A DNA stretch of 64,000 bases, taken from an uncultured Tateyamaria sp. GTDB lineage: Bacteria; Pseudomonadota; Alphaproteobacteria; Rhodobacterales; Rhodobacteraceae. How positions within the stretch are numbered: position 1 is the first letter of the stretch; every line of letters starts with the position of its first letter. The DNA is taken from NCBI RefSeq assembly GCF_947488715.1, contig NZ_CANLAG010000008.1, forward strand, positions 1-64,000. Reading direction: 5' to 3'. The notes below the pieces were generated by a model. It saw only the letters and a list, made by a program, of their open reading frames with translations, did no database searches and had not been told where the DNA came from. The position numbers and the translations under genes are program-made. Shown in pieces: positions 33,507 through 40,433 of this stretch.

Positions 33507-34799
33507 ATGGTCGATATCGCCACCCGTGTCTGGAACCACAAATGGAAGATCGACCCCATCGTGCGGTCGCTCATCGACACGGATTTCTACAAGCTGCTGA
33601 TGTGCCAATCGGTGTTCCGCAACAAACCGGACACCCAGGTCACCTTTTCCCTGATCAACCGATCCAAACACGTCCACCTCGCCAAACTGATCGACGAAGG
33701 CGAGCTGCGCGAACAACTGGACCACATCCGGTCCCTGTCGCTGAAGCGCGGCGAAAGCACGTGGATGCGCGGCAACACGTTCTACGGCAAACGCCAGATG
33801 TTCACGCCCGAATTCATGGACTGGTTCGAGGCCCTGCGCCTGCCCACTTACCACCTCGAGCGGCGCGATGATCAATACGAGCTGACCTTCGAAGGGTCCT
33901 GGCCCGAGGTCATGCTGTGGGAAATCCCTGCGCTCGCCGTACTGATGGAACTGCGCGGCCGCGCTGTCCTCAACGAGATGGGCAAGTTCGAACTGCAAGT
34001 GCTCTATGCCCGCGCGATGACCAAGCTGTGGGAAAAGATCGAGCAGCTCAAAGGCCACGAAGGGCTGCGCGTGGCGGATTTCGGCACCCGGCGGCGGCAC
34101 TCCTTCCTGTGGCAGGACTGGTGCGTGCAGGCCATGGGCGAGGGGCTGGGGTCCCAATTCGCCGGCACGTCCAATTGCCTGATCGCCAAGAACCGCGACC
34201 TCGAGGCCATCGGCACCAACGCCCACGAACTGCCCATGGTCTATTCCGCGCTGGCGCAGGACGACGCGGCGCTGGCCCGTGCGCCCTATGACGTGCTCAG
34301 CGACTGGCACGACGAACATGACGGCAACCTGCGCATCATCCTGCCCGACACCTACGGCACCCAAGGGTTCCTCGACAACGCGCCCGACTGGCTGGCTGGC
34401 TGGACCGGTATCCGCATCGACAGCGGCGACCCCGCCACCGGGGCCGAGGTCGCGATCAAGTGGTGGCAGGACCGCGGCGAAGACCCCCGCGACAAGCTGG
34501 TGATCTTCTCCGACGGGCTGGACGCGGCCAAGATCATCGAGCTGCACAAGCAGTTCAAAGGCCGGGTCAAGGTATCCTTCGGCTGGGGCACGATGCTCAC
34601 CAACGACTTCAAGGGCCTGACCCGCGACGACCGCCTGGCCCCGTTCTCGCTGGTGTGCAAGGCGGTGTCGGCCAACGGCAACCCGACCGTCAAACTCTCC
34701 GACAACCCGAACAAGGCGATGGGGCCAGAGGACGAGATCGCCCGCTACAAGCGCGTATTCGATGTAGGCGCGCAGGATGCAATGGACGTGGTTGTATAG
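33507..34799 (+). CDS. pncB: Nicotinate phosphoribosyltransferase PncB
   Basis: A 430-residue enzyme that forms nicotinate mononucleotide from nicotinate and PRPP, using ATP. Family segments are SLIDTDFYKLLMCQSVFRNK, FGTRRRHSFLWQDWCVQAMG, then GTSNCLIAKN, and DSGDPATGAEVAIKWWQDRG. With pncA it makes the Preiss-Handler salvage entry to NAD. It is the length expected for the proteobacterial form. Confidence 0.97.
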   Translation: MVDIATRVWNHKWKIDPIVRSLIDTDFYKLLMCQSVFRNKPDTQVTFSLINRSKHVHLAKLIDEGELREQLDHIRSLSLKRGESTWMRGNTFYGKRQMFTPEFMDWFEALRLPTYHLERRDDQYELTFEGSWPEVMLWEIPALAVLMELRGRAVLNEMGKFELQVLYARAMTKLWEKIEQLKGHEGLRVADFGTRRRHSFLWQDWCVQAMGEGLGSQFAGTSNCLIAKNRDLEAIGTNAHELPMVYSALAQDDAALARAPYDVLSDWHDEHDGNLRIILPDTYGTQGFLDNAPDWLAGWTGIRIDSGDPATGAEVAIKWWQDRGEDPRDKLVIFSDGLDAAKIIELHKQFKGRVKVSFGWGTMLTNDFKGLTRDDRLAPFSLVCKAVSANGNPTVKLSDNPNKAMGPEDEIARYKRVFDVGAQDAMDVVV

Positions 34800-34908
34800 A
34801 CCTGCGGTTGAAAATGCCGCGCGTTTCCGAATTTCGGACAATTGCCTAAAATTGACCACATTGTGCGTATAGCCGTCGGCCCAAGTTCAAAAAGAAACGG
34901 GCAGATTA

Positions 34909-35622
34909 ATGCAACGCACTCTCCTAATTCCGTCATTGGTCTTCGTGGCTGCGCTTGGGGCATGCGCGCCGGGTGCGCAGGATACAACGCGCCTTGATAC
35001 CGGGTTGTTGACGGCATCGGCGTCCGATGTGGACGCCACCGAGATCGAGGATCAGGCCGAGGCGTTGAACCGGATGGCACGCGACCTCGTGCGCCGCTCG
35101 ACCGCGAAATCAGCGGCACAGGGTGCCTTGGTCGGGTGCAGTATCGCTGTCGTCACCAACGCGCCAAATCGTTGCGTGACAGGCGCCGCAGCAGGTGTCG
35201 CAACCGGCGCGATTGTCGGCCACGCCAAGGGCAAGCGCGAAGTCACCAAGCGGGTCGAACTGGTATCCGCCAATGCGCTGGTGCGCAGTGTGCGCGGCAT
35301 GAACGGCCAAATGGACACGCTGCAACTCAGCCTGCCGGACCTGCTGGCCGAACAGGACGCAGAATTGCAGGACCTGAAAATCCGCCGCGACGCGCAAGCC
35401 CTGTCACAGGCCGATTACGAGACCGGCGTTGACGCCATCCGCCAAAGCCGCGCGCGCATCGCCGAGGCGCTGACCGCCACAATCCACAACGCCGAACAGG
35501 CCCACGCCAACCTCGAGGACGCCACGCGTCAGGGGCAGGATGGACTTGACTGGCACCTCAGCGCCACGTCGCAACTGGCCCGCGAGGCACACTCCGCCCG
35601 GTCGAGCATCTCACTGCTCTGA
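34909..35622 (+). CDS. Lipoprotein with glycine-zipper-like segment, function unknown
   Basis: A 237-residue protein with a lipoprotein signal ending LGAC at residues about 16-19. A glycine/alanine zipper-like hydrophobic stretch (GAAAGVATGAIVGHAKGK) lies at about 97-114. The C-terminal half is helical and coiled-coil-like with many Gln, Ala and Arg. I do not recognise a named family. It stands alone after pncB with a 109-bp leader. Its end overlaps the convergent EamA gene by 12 bp. Confidence 0.75.
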   Translation: MQRTLLIPSLVFVAALGACAPGAQDTTRLDTGLLTASASDVDATEIEDQAEALNRMARDLVRRSTAKSAAQGALVGCSIAVVTNAPNRCVTGAAAGVATGAIVGHAKGKREVTKRVELVSANALVRSVRGMNGQMDTLQLSLPDLLAEQDAELQDLKIRRDAQALSQADYETGVDAIRQSRARIAEALTATIHNAEQAHANLEDATRQGQDGLDWHLSATSQLAREAHSARSSISLL

Positions 35623-36510
35623 CCCGCGCTGCATCCGGCGTTCCCGCCACAGGATCATCAGCCCCCCGGCCGCAATCAACAGCGCGCCGGGGAACAGCGC
35701 ATCCCAGGGCGCTTCGGCAAAGAACACCCAGCCCAGCACAAAGGCCAGCGGGATGCCGAAATAGCTGAACGGGGCCAGATTGCTGGGTTCTGTCATCCGG
35801 TAGCTGACCACCAGCAACAAAACCGCCGTGCCCCCGAACCCGCCCATCGCGACGATCCAGCCGAAATCGGCAAGGCTCCGGATCGGGGAAAACCCGCCCA
35901 GTGCCAGCGCCAGCAGCACCGAACACACCAGCGCCGCCGCCGAGGAATAGAGATTGACCAGGGGCGTCGGCACATCATCATCCACCGTCCGCGCCTGCAC
36001 CGTCACCAGCGCATATAGCGCCGCCGCCCCCAGGGGCAGCAAGGCCACGGGCGTGAACGCATCCGACCCCGGACGCAACACCAGCATAACGCCGACAAAC
36101 CCGATGCTCACCGCACCCCAGCGCACCAACCCGACCCGCTCGCCCAGCAACGGCACCGATAAGGCGGTCAGAAACAACGCATTGGCATAGGTGATGGTCG
36201 AGGCGGTGGCGAATTCCATCTTGCCCAGCGACAGGTAGAAACACAGCTGCGCCAACGTCACCACCGCACCCCGGCTCAGGCCCAGCTTCCACTGCCGCAT
36301 CCGCATCCTGCGCCCCGACTGGTGCCAGCCGCGCGACATCGCCAAGGCAACGACCGCCGGGATGATCCCAAAAAGGTTGCGCCAGGCCGACAACTCGGCG
36401 GCACTGTAACTGGCGGACAGATGCTTGATCACCAGCCCCATCGCATCAAACAGCACCAGCGCCATAAGACTGAGAACAATGGCAAGGCCGGTGCGGTCGG
36501 TGGGGCGCAT
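35611..36510 (-). CDS. EamA/DMT superfamily transporter
   Basis: A 299-residue membrane protein with ten hydrophobic helices in two EamA halves (the first with SAAELSAWRNLFGIIPAVVA, the second with TPLVNLYSSAAALVCSVLLA). Families of this type export small metabolites or amino-acid derivatives; the substrate is not readable. A basic RERRMQRGSEQ tail ends the protein. Confidence 0.88.
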   Translation of the reverse strand: MRPTDRTGLAIVLSLMALVLFDAMGLVIKHLSASYSAAELSAWRNLFGIIPAVVALAMSRGWHQSGRRMRMRQWKLGLSRGAVVTLAQLCFYLSLGKMEFATASTITYANALFLTALSVPLLGERVGLVRWGAVSIGFVGVMLVLRPGSDAFTPVALLPLGAAALYALVTVQARTVDDDVPTPLVNLYSSAAALVCSVLLALALGGFSPIRSLADFGWIVAMGGFGGTAVLLLVVSYRMTEPSNLAPFSYFGIPLAFVLGWVFFAEAPWDALFPGALLIAAGGLMILWRERRMQRGSEQ

Positions 36511-36694
36511 GATGTCCTGCGGGAAAAGGGGTCGCGCCAGCTTTGATCGCTTTGCCCGGCTTTGTCACCCCATGACCAATCTCGAAGTGAACATGCAAAT
36601 TGTCGCTTATTCCCGAACAAATGCCCCATGGCCGCCACATTTCAGGGGCATGTTATCAACAATACACAAGCAAACAGAGCTATTGAGCAGAACA

Positions 36695-36874
36695 ATGAAA
36701 CATACCTTTTTGATTATCGCACTGGCCGCCATCAGCGGTGTCGCCGCCTGCGGAGGCGGGTCACACGACGTGACTCAGGACAATTTCAAACCCTTGGGAA
36801 TCGGCAGCTACAGCCCGGACTATTCCGGCGGCACCTCGACACGCTCGTCCTTCGACCTGCTGTCGCTGGGTTAA
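36695..36874 (+). CDS. Small lipoprotein
   Basis: A 59-residue frame starting MKHTFLIIALAAISGVAACG, an ideal lipoprotein signal with VAAC lipobox. The mature part of about 40 residues is polar, rich in Gly, Ser, Asp and Tyr. The stop shares bases with the convergent arfB stop (TTAA). No family recognised; the clear signal supports it being real. The stretch 36511-36694 before it holds only the two divergent leaders. Confidence 0.65.
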   Translation: MKHTFLIIALAAISGVAACGGGSHDVTQDNFKPLGIGSYSPDYSGGTSTRSSFDLLSLG

Positions 36875-37293
36875 TCCGTCGGATCGACCCGTCCGCGCAT
36901 CACTTTGACCTCGCCGCGGACTTTCTTGGCCTTGAGCCTGCGCTTTTTTGATCCCAGCGTGGGCTTGGTGGCGATGCGCCGTTTTGGGGCGACCATCGCC
37001 TTTTGCACCAGATCGATCAACCGCTGCCGCGCAATATCGCGGTTGCGGGCCTGACTGCGCGTCTCGTCACACTGAATGATCAACGCCCCCTCAAGGGTCC
37101 AGCGCCGCCCCGCCAACCGCTTGAGCCGCGTCTTGACCGGACCGGGCAGGGACGGCGACCGCGCCGCCTCGAACCGCAATTCGACTGCGGTGGCAACCTT
37201 GTTCACGTTCTGCCCACCAGGCCCTGACGCCCGGACAAAGCTCTCGCTCAGCTCCCAATCCTGAATACTGATATCGTCACTGATCCGCAGCAT
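36871..37293 (-). CDS. arfB: Peptidyl-tRNA hydrolase / ribosome rescue factor ArfB
   Basis: A 140-residue single-domain release-factor-like protein with the GGQ motif in VRASGPGGQNVNKVATAVEL and a long basic C-terminal tail (TLGSKKRRLKAKKVRGEVKV). This tail enters the empty mRNA channel of stalled ribosomes. ArfB (YaeJ) frees nascent chains on non-stop mRNAs independently of trans-translation. ATG at 37293 (MLRISDD) is the family start; the frame extends upstream without homology. It is divergent from the SpoIIAA-like gene. Confidence 0.94.
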   Translation of the reverse strand: MLRISDDISIQDWELSESFVRASGPGGQNVNKVATAVELRFEAARSPSLPGPVKTRLKRLAGRRWTLEGALIIQCDETRSQARNRDIARQRLIDLVQKAMVAPKRRIATKPTLGSKKRRLKAKKVRGEVKVMRGRVDPTD

Positions 37294-37370
37294 ACCGTGT
37301 TCATCCCATGGAACCCGCACCGGTGAAAGCGCGTTTCCCCTCCAACGCACATTAACGATGGAGAGCAATC

Positions 37371-37760
37371 ATGTTCAACACACCGGGTATCACCCAGATC
37401 GCCACCGACCGCCCCGACCTCTATGCCTTCCGCATCAGCGGCAAGATTTCCGACGACGCGATGGAGGCCATGGCCGAACACATGAACGCCGTGTTCGACG
37501 CACACACGGACAAGGTGGACATGCTGATGATCTTTGACGGCTTTGAGGGGACCGAATTTGGCGCAAGCTGGGACTGGGACGTGATCAAAAGCCGCTTCCG
37601 CGCGCTTAGCCATGTCGACCGCTACGTCGTCGTCAACGCGCCGGGTTCCGCGGACCAGATGATCGACATGCTCGACAGCATTCTGCCCGTGCAGGCCGAA
37701 ACCTTTGATGACGTTGCTCTGGCCTGGCAATCGCTGCAGGCCCGCGCCATCGCCGCCTGA
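37371..37760 (+). CDS. SpoIIAA/STAS-like protein
   Basis: A 129-residue protein of the SpoIIAA-like (STAS-fold) family seen in many proteobacteria: DLYAFRISGKISDDAMEAMA, then VDMLMIFDGFEGTEFGASWD, then HVDRYVVVNAPGSADQMIDM. The role of this subfamily is not known; a lipid- or protein-binding function has been suggested from the fold. GGAGAG precedes the ATG. A bidirectional terminator hairpin follows 17 bp after its stop. Confidence 0.85.
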   Translation: MFNTPGITQIATDRPDLYAFRISGKISDDAMEAMAEHMNAVFDAHTDKVDMLMIFDGFEGTEFGASWDWDVIKSRFRALSHVDRYVVVNAPGSADQMIDMLDSILPVQAETFDDVALAWQSLQARAIAA

Positions 37761-37777
37761 TCAACACACCAACGAAA

Positions 37778-37806
37778 AAGGGCCGCTCCTCACCGGGGCG
37801 GCCCTT
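37778..37806. terminator. Bidirectional terminator-like hairpin
   Basis: AAGGGCCGC (37778-37786) pairs perfectly with GCGGCCCTT (37798-37806). On the minus strand the stem is followed at once by TTTTT, a good intrinsic terminator for a transcript from the right. On the plus strand the stem extends through a U-G pair to 12 bp but the trailing run is only CTTCTC. It can thus end the SpoIIAA-like gene and the structured element to its right. Confidence 0.75.
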
Positions 37807-37826
37807 CTCGAAATGTTTCGGAGGTT

Positions 37827-37950
37827 GTGTCGGTTAGGTCAACCGACCAACTTGGCGGTCCTCACCGCAAAGGGTTGCCTCAGCAGGCGACCTCCCAAGT
37901 TGTTCCGACACCTCTCTCCAATACCTTTCTTGACACTGGATCACCTCCTT
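37827..37950. ncRNA. Candidate structured RNA with 16S 3'-end copy
   Basis: The 190-bp stretch between the terminator (37806) and the transporter stop (37997) has nested pairing. P1 is GTGTCGG (37827-37833) with CCGACAC (37905-37911). P2 is CAACTTGG (37848-37855) with CCAAGTTG (37895-37902). P2 encloses P3, CGGT / ACCG (37856-37859 with 37864-37867), and P4, GGTTGCCT / AGGCGACC (37873-37880 with 37885-37892). The P1 5' strand also pairs perfectly as GTCGGTT (37829-37835) with AACCGAC (37841-37847), so two folds exclude each other. To the right, 37936-37950 equals the 15 terminal bases of alphaproteobacterial 16S rRNA. Strand is open: G-U pairs favour plus, the T5 terminator and the Shine-Dalgarno favour minus. 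Confidence 0.45.
37880..37936 (-). CDS. Possible 18-codon leader frame behind a perfect Shine-Dalgarno
   Basis: On the minus strand AAGGAGGTGATCC (37950-37938) is fully complementary to the 16S rRNA 3' end. GTG at 37936-37934 follows AGGAGG by seven bases, the ideal spacing. The frame reads 18 residues (SRKVLERGVGTTWEV after the start, ending AC) to TGA at 37882-37880, inside hairpin P4. A TTGACT at 37999-37994 could be a -35 element. Whether it is translated is unknown; a second frame also crosses the region. Confidence 0.22.
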   Translation of the reverse strand: MSRKVLERGVGTTWEVAC

Positions 37951-37996
37951 CCGATTTGTTGAACTCAACCCGATGGTGGCACAGCGCCGATGAAAG

Positions 37997-38638
37997 TCAA
38001 CGAATTTCGGCAGCCGTCGGCGCATTCGCCGTCAGCCAGCGGAACGGTGCCAACGCAATAAGCGCGAGGCTCAGCTTGACCATCCAGTCGGCGACGGCCA
38101 GCGACACCCACAACGGGGCTTCAGGTCCCACACCCAATAGCGGCAGAACCTCACCGGCCCAGGACACGTCATTGCCCGGCTCCAGCATGGTCAGGCTTGC
38201 CGAAAACGCGACGGTGAAAAAGATCGCCGTGTCCACCGAACTGCCGATGATGGTCGAGGCCAGCGGCGCTTTCCACCACGCACCCCGGCGCAGCGCCGAA
38301 AAGATACCGACATCCAGCAACTGCGCGGTAAGGAAGGCAAGGCCCGACCCGATGGCAATGCGGAATGTGACAGCCGGATAGGTGAACCCATCGCCCTGCA
38401 ACATGATCTGGGTGCCGATCAGCGAACAGAACACGCCGACGATAAAGCCGACGAACACAACCGTGCGCGCCGGACCCGCGCCATAAACGCGGTTCATGAT
38501 GTCAGTGACCAGAAAGGCCAGCGGATAGGTGAACGCTCCATAGGTCAGCCAGTTGCCGAACAGGAACTGGACCAGAACGTTAGAGGCCACAACGATGATG
38601 GCCATGGCAATAATGCCGGGAAGGTGTGCGCGTGTCAT
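37997..38638 (-). CDS. VUT family queuosine-precursor transporter (YhhQ-like)
   Basis: A 213-residue inner-membrane protein with about six helices. VUT/YhhQ family segments are TYGAFTYPLAFLVTDIMNRV, YGAGPARTVVFVGFIVGVFC and QLLDVGIFSALRRGAWWKAP, then SSVDTAIFFTVAFS. Members take up preQ0 or preQ1 for tRNA queuosine. It is flanked on both sides by structured non-coding sequence (38645-38700 before, 37827-37950 after). trhO, which modifies the same tRNA wobble position class, is 5 kb away. Confidence 0.88.
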   Translation of the reverse strand: MTRAHLPGIIAMAIIVVASNVLVQFLFGNWLTYGAFTYPLAFLVTDIMNRVYGAGPARTVVFVGFIVGVFCSLIGTQIMLQGDGFTYPAVTFRIAIGSGLAFLTAQLLDVGIFSALRRGAWWKAPLASTIIGSSVDTAIFFTVAFSASLTMLEPGNDVSWAGEVLPLLGVGPEAPLWVSLAVADWMVKLSLALIALAPFRWLTANAPTAAEIR

Positions 38639-38644
38639 AATAAG

Positions 38645-38700
38645 GTGCCCGTTTTTGCAAGGTTGCGGCGACTTGGCCCGGCGACATGCCGGACGGGCGC
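38645..38700 (-). promoter_or_regulatory. Structured leader of the transporter gene
   Basis: In the 65-bp leader, GCGCCCGT (38700-38693 on the minus strand) can pair with ACGGGCAC (38652-38645) with one mismatch. A hairpin CCGGC / GCCGG (38692-38688 with 38682-38678) stacks directly on it, and an A-rich linker lies between. The 3' strand covers positions -7 to -14 before the ATG, the ribosome-binding window, so folding would block initiation. The layout is riboswitch-like, but it does not match the preQ1 consensus that I know. It might alternatively be a terminator of the upstream gene. Confidence 0.35.
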
Positions 38701-38703
38701 TCT

Positions 38704-39534
38704 CTAGTCGCAGGTGCCGCCCGAGGCAAGCGTTTCCGTCAGGGCGTATTCCACCAGTTCGGTGCGCTGCACGGAGAGAAAGTTGTCGTCCGACACCATC
38801 GTGAGGCAGGTCGCCCCGCTCTCCGATTGCCAGATCGCCAGCCCTTCGAGGTTGTCGTGCCGCCCGGCGGGCGTGGTCAGCAGGGTGTCGATTGTATCCG
38901 GGGCGTTAGGGTCGAGGCGGCGAATGCGGCTGCGGAACCCCAGCGGTGTGAACGCGCGTTCCAGAACATAGAGCAACCCGTCCGGCCCCACATCCGCCCC
39001 CGCAGGCAGGAACGGACCCTCACGCGGCAGGGTGGCGGCGATGTCCCACGCACCGTCCCGATACCGATAGACCGGAAACCCGCGCGCGGGGTCACCCGAC
39101 CGTTCGGGCAGGGTGTAAATCGTGCCATCCGGCGTTGCGGCCAAGGCCTCCAGCGACCCGTTGGGCGGATAGGTGGCAAAGTCGGGATGCGGTGGAACCT
39201 CGGTGCCGTCATGGGCCACAATCGCGCCCGGTCCCTCATAGCTGAAAAACAGGGTGTCGCCACTACGGGCCAGCCCTTCGCTGTCGCGGGCCGGATGAGG
39301 CTGCGTGGTCTTGTCGATCTCGACGCGCCGCGTGGTCCGGTCCAGCGTCAGCGCAAAGGCGGCCCCCCGGTCGGACAGCACCACAGCGGCACTGCCGTCC
39401 ACCATCTCGATGGCCGACAGACCCCCAAAATCCCGCCGCTCCGAAGACAAAGGCCATGTCTGCACGTGGCTCAGAGTGTCCGCAGCGCCGGTTCCGGCGA
39501 TGCAGATCAGCGCGAGGCCAGAACGCCAGCGCAT
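38704..39534 (-). CDS. Phytase-like esterase domain protein
   Basis: A 276-residue exported beta-propeller-like protein of the 'esterase-like activity of phytase' family. A short signal (SGLALICIAGTGAADT) is followed by FGGLSAIEMVDGSAAVVLSD, RDSEGLARSGDTLFFSYEGP and LEALAATPDGTIYTLPER, then NLEGLAIWQSESGATCLTMV. Activity of this family is poorly defined. ATG at 39534 overlaps the end of mepA by 28 bp; the frame continues upstream without homology. Confidence 0.82.
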   Translation of the reverse strand: MRWRSGLALICIAGTGAADTLSHVQTWPLSSERRDFGGLSAIEMVDGSAAVVLSDRGAAFALTLDRTTRRVEIDKTTQPHPARDSEGLARSGDTLFFSYEGPGAIVAHDGTEVPPHPDFATYPPNGSLEALAATPDGTIYTLPERSGDPARGFPVYRYRDGAWDIAATLPREGPFLPAGADVGPDGLLYVLERAFTPLGFRSRIRRLDPNAPDTIDTLLTTPAGRHDNLEGLAIWQSESGATCLTMVSDDNFLSVQRTELVEYALTETLASGGTCD

Positions 39535-40433
39535 TGTTGCGGCAAGTCCCCGACACGCAGCTCGCGGCGCGGTTTCGGGGCAGGGGCGTTGGGATTTGGC
39601 GGCGGTGGGTTCAGGATATTGTCGACCCACTGCTGTGCGTCGGCGCACCCATCACCGGGTGGGGGCGGTGACTGGTTGACACACGCACTGTCCCCACGGG
39701 GACAGTTCAGCCGTACATGGAAATGATAGTGATGCCCCCACCACGGTCGCACCTTGCGCAGCCACGACCGATCCCCCTTGGCGTCCTTGCACATCTGCAC
39801 TTTGGCGCCGGGAAAGACAAAGATGCGCGCGGTGCGCTTGTCTGATGCGGCGGCCTTGATGATCTCGTGATGCGCGCGGGTCCAGTTGGAATTGGTGTAG
39901 GCCCCGTTGGCCCGGCGGGTCGAGATCGAGCTGATGTTCTCGCGCTCTGCAGCGCTCAGGGTCAGGTTGCGCGCAGGCAGCATCCAAATGTCGGCATCCA
40001 GCCCAATCTGGTGACTACGGTGCCCGGTCAGCATCGGCCCCCCACGCGGCTGGCTCATGTCACCGACATAGAGGCCCGCCCAACCCGGCTGCGCCGCGGC
40101 CTTGCGGCTCAGATCCTGCACATAGTCCACCAGTTCGGGATGACCCCAGTTGCGGTTCCGCGACAGGCGCATCGCCTGCCATGTCGGCCCGGTCTCGGCC
40201 AGCTGTTCGGCCCCCGCGATGCAGCCCCGCGCATAGCCACCCAGCGGCGCAGGTGCCTGCGCCGACGCGCGGCGCTTGGCCCCGAATTGACCTTTGGCAA
40301 TGTTCTGCAACGTGGCCGGATCGACATCCGGCAACGGCGTGCCGTCAATGTTCGTATCCGCCCCGCCCGCACAGGCGCACAAGACAAGTGTGGCAATCAG
40401 CGATAGCGAACGTCGAACAGAAGACACAATCAA
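39507..40433 (-). CDS. mepA: Penicillin-insensitive murein endopeptidase MepA
   Basis: A 308-residue peptidoglycan DD/LD-endopeptidase. The signal has a lipobox-like LCAC at about 18-21, so it may be an outer-membrane lipoprotein. The LAS-type zinc site is visible in GHRSHQIGLDADIW and WWGHHYHFHVRLNC. Conserved cysteines flank it, and a Pro-rich tail (NPPPPNPNAPAPKPR) ends the protein. It cleaves cross-links during wall growth. It overlaps the upstream permease by four bases. Confidence 0.93.
   Translation of the reverse strand: MIVSSVRRSLSLIATLVLCACAGGADTNIDGTPLPDVDPATLQNIAKGQFGAKRRASAQAPAPLGGYARGCIAGAEQLAETGPTWQAMRLSRNRNWGHPELVDYVQDLSRKAAAQPGWAGLYVGDMSQPRGGPMLTGHRSHQIGLDADIWMLPARNLTLSAAERENISSISTRRANGAYTNSNWTRAHHEIIKAAASDKRTARIFVFPGAKVQMCKDAKGDRSWLRKVRPWWGHHYHFHVRLNCPRGDSACVNQSPPPPGDGCADAQQWVDNILNPPPPNPNAPAPKPRRELRVGDLPQQCAGVLASR
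39688..39705. repeat. TGTCCCC palindrome inside mepA
   Basis: CTGTCCCC-AC-GGGGACAG, an 18-bp palindrome lying within mepA, encodes the stretch around CPRGDS. The same core TGTCCCC...GGGGACA recurs twice at the right end of the window. Confidence 0.55.

Noticed and set aside
33015-34859. 614-codon open frame on the minus strand across pncA and pncB
   Set aside because: It is antisense to two clearly recognised enzymes, and its protein is rich in His, Val and Gly-Gln runs without any fold. High-GC third positions keep the opposite strand free of stops.
37936-37950. Remnant of a 16S rRNA gene
   Set aside because: The match to 16S stops abruptly on both sides; the preceding conserved 16S helix is absent, so this is not an rRNA fragment.
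37834-38025. 63-codon minus-strand frame running from the transporter end through the structured element
   Set aside because: Its ATG lies inside the transporter gene in another frame, and the best ribosome site sits within it rather than before it. The pairing explains the sequence better.
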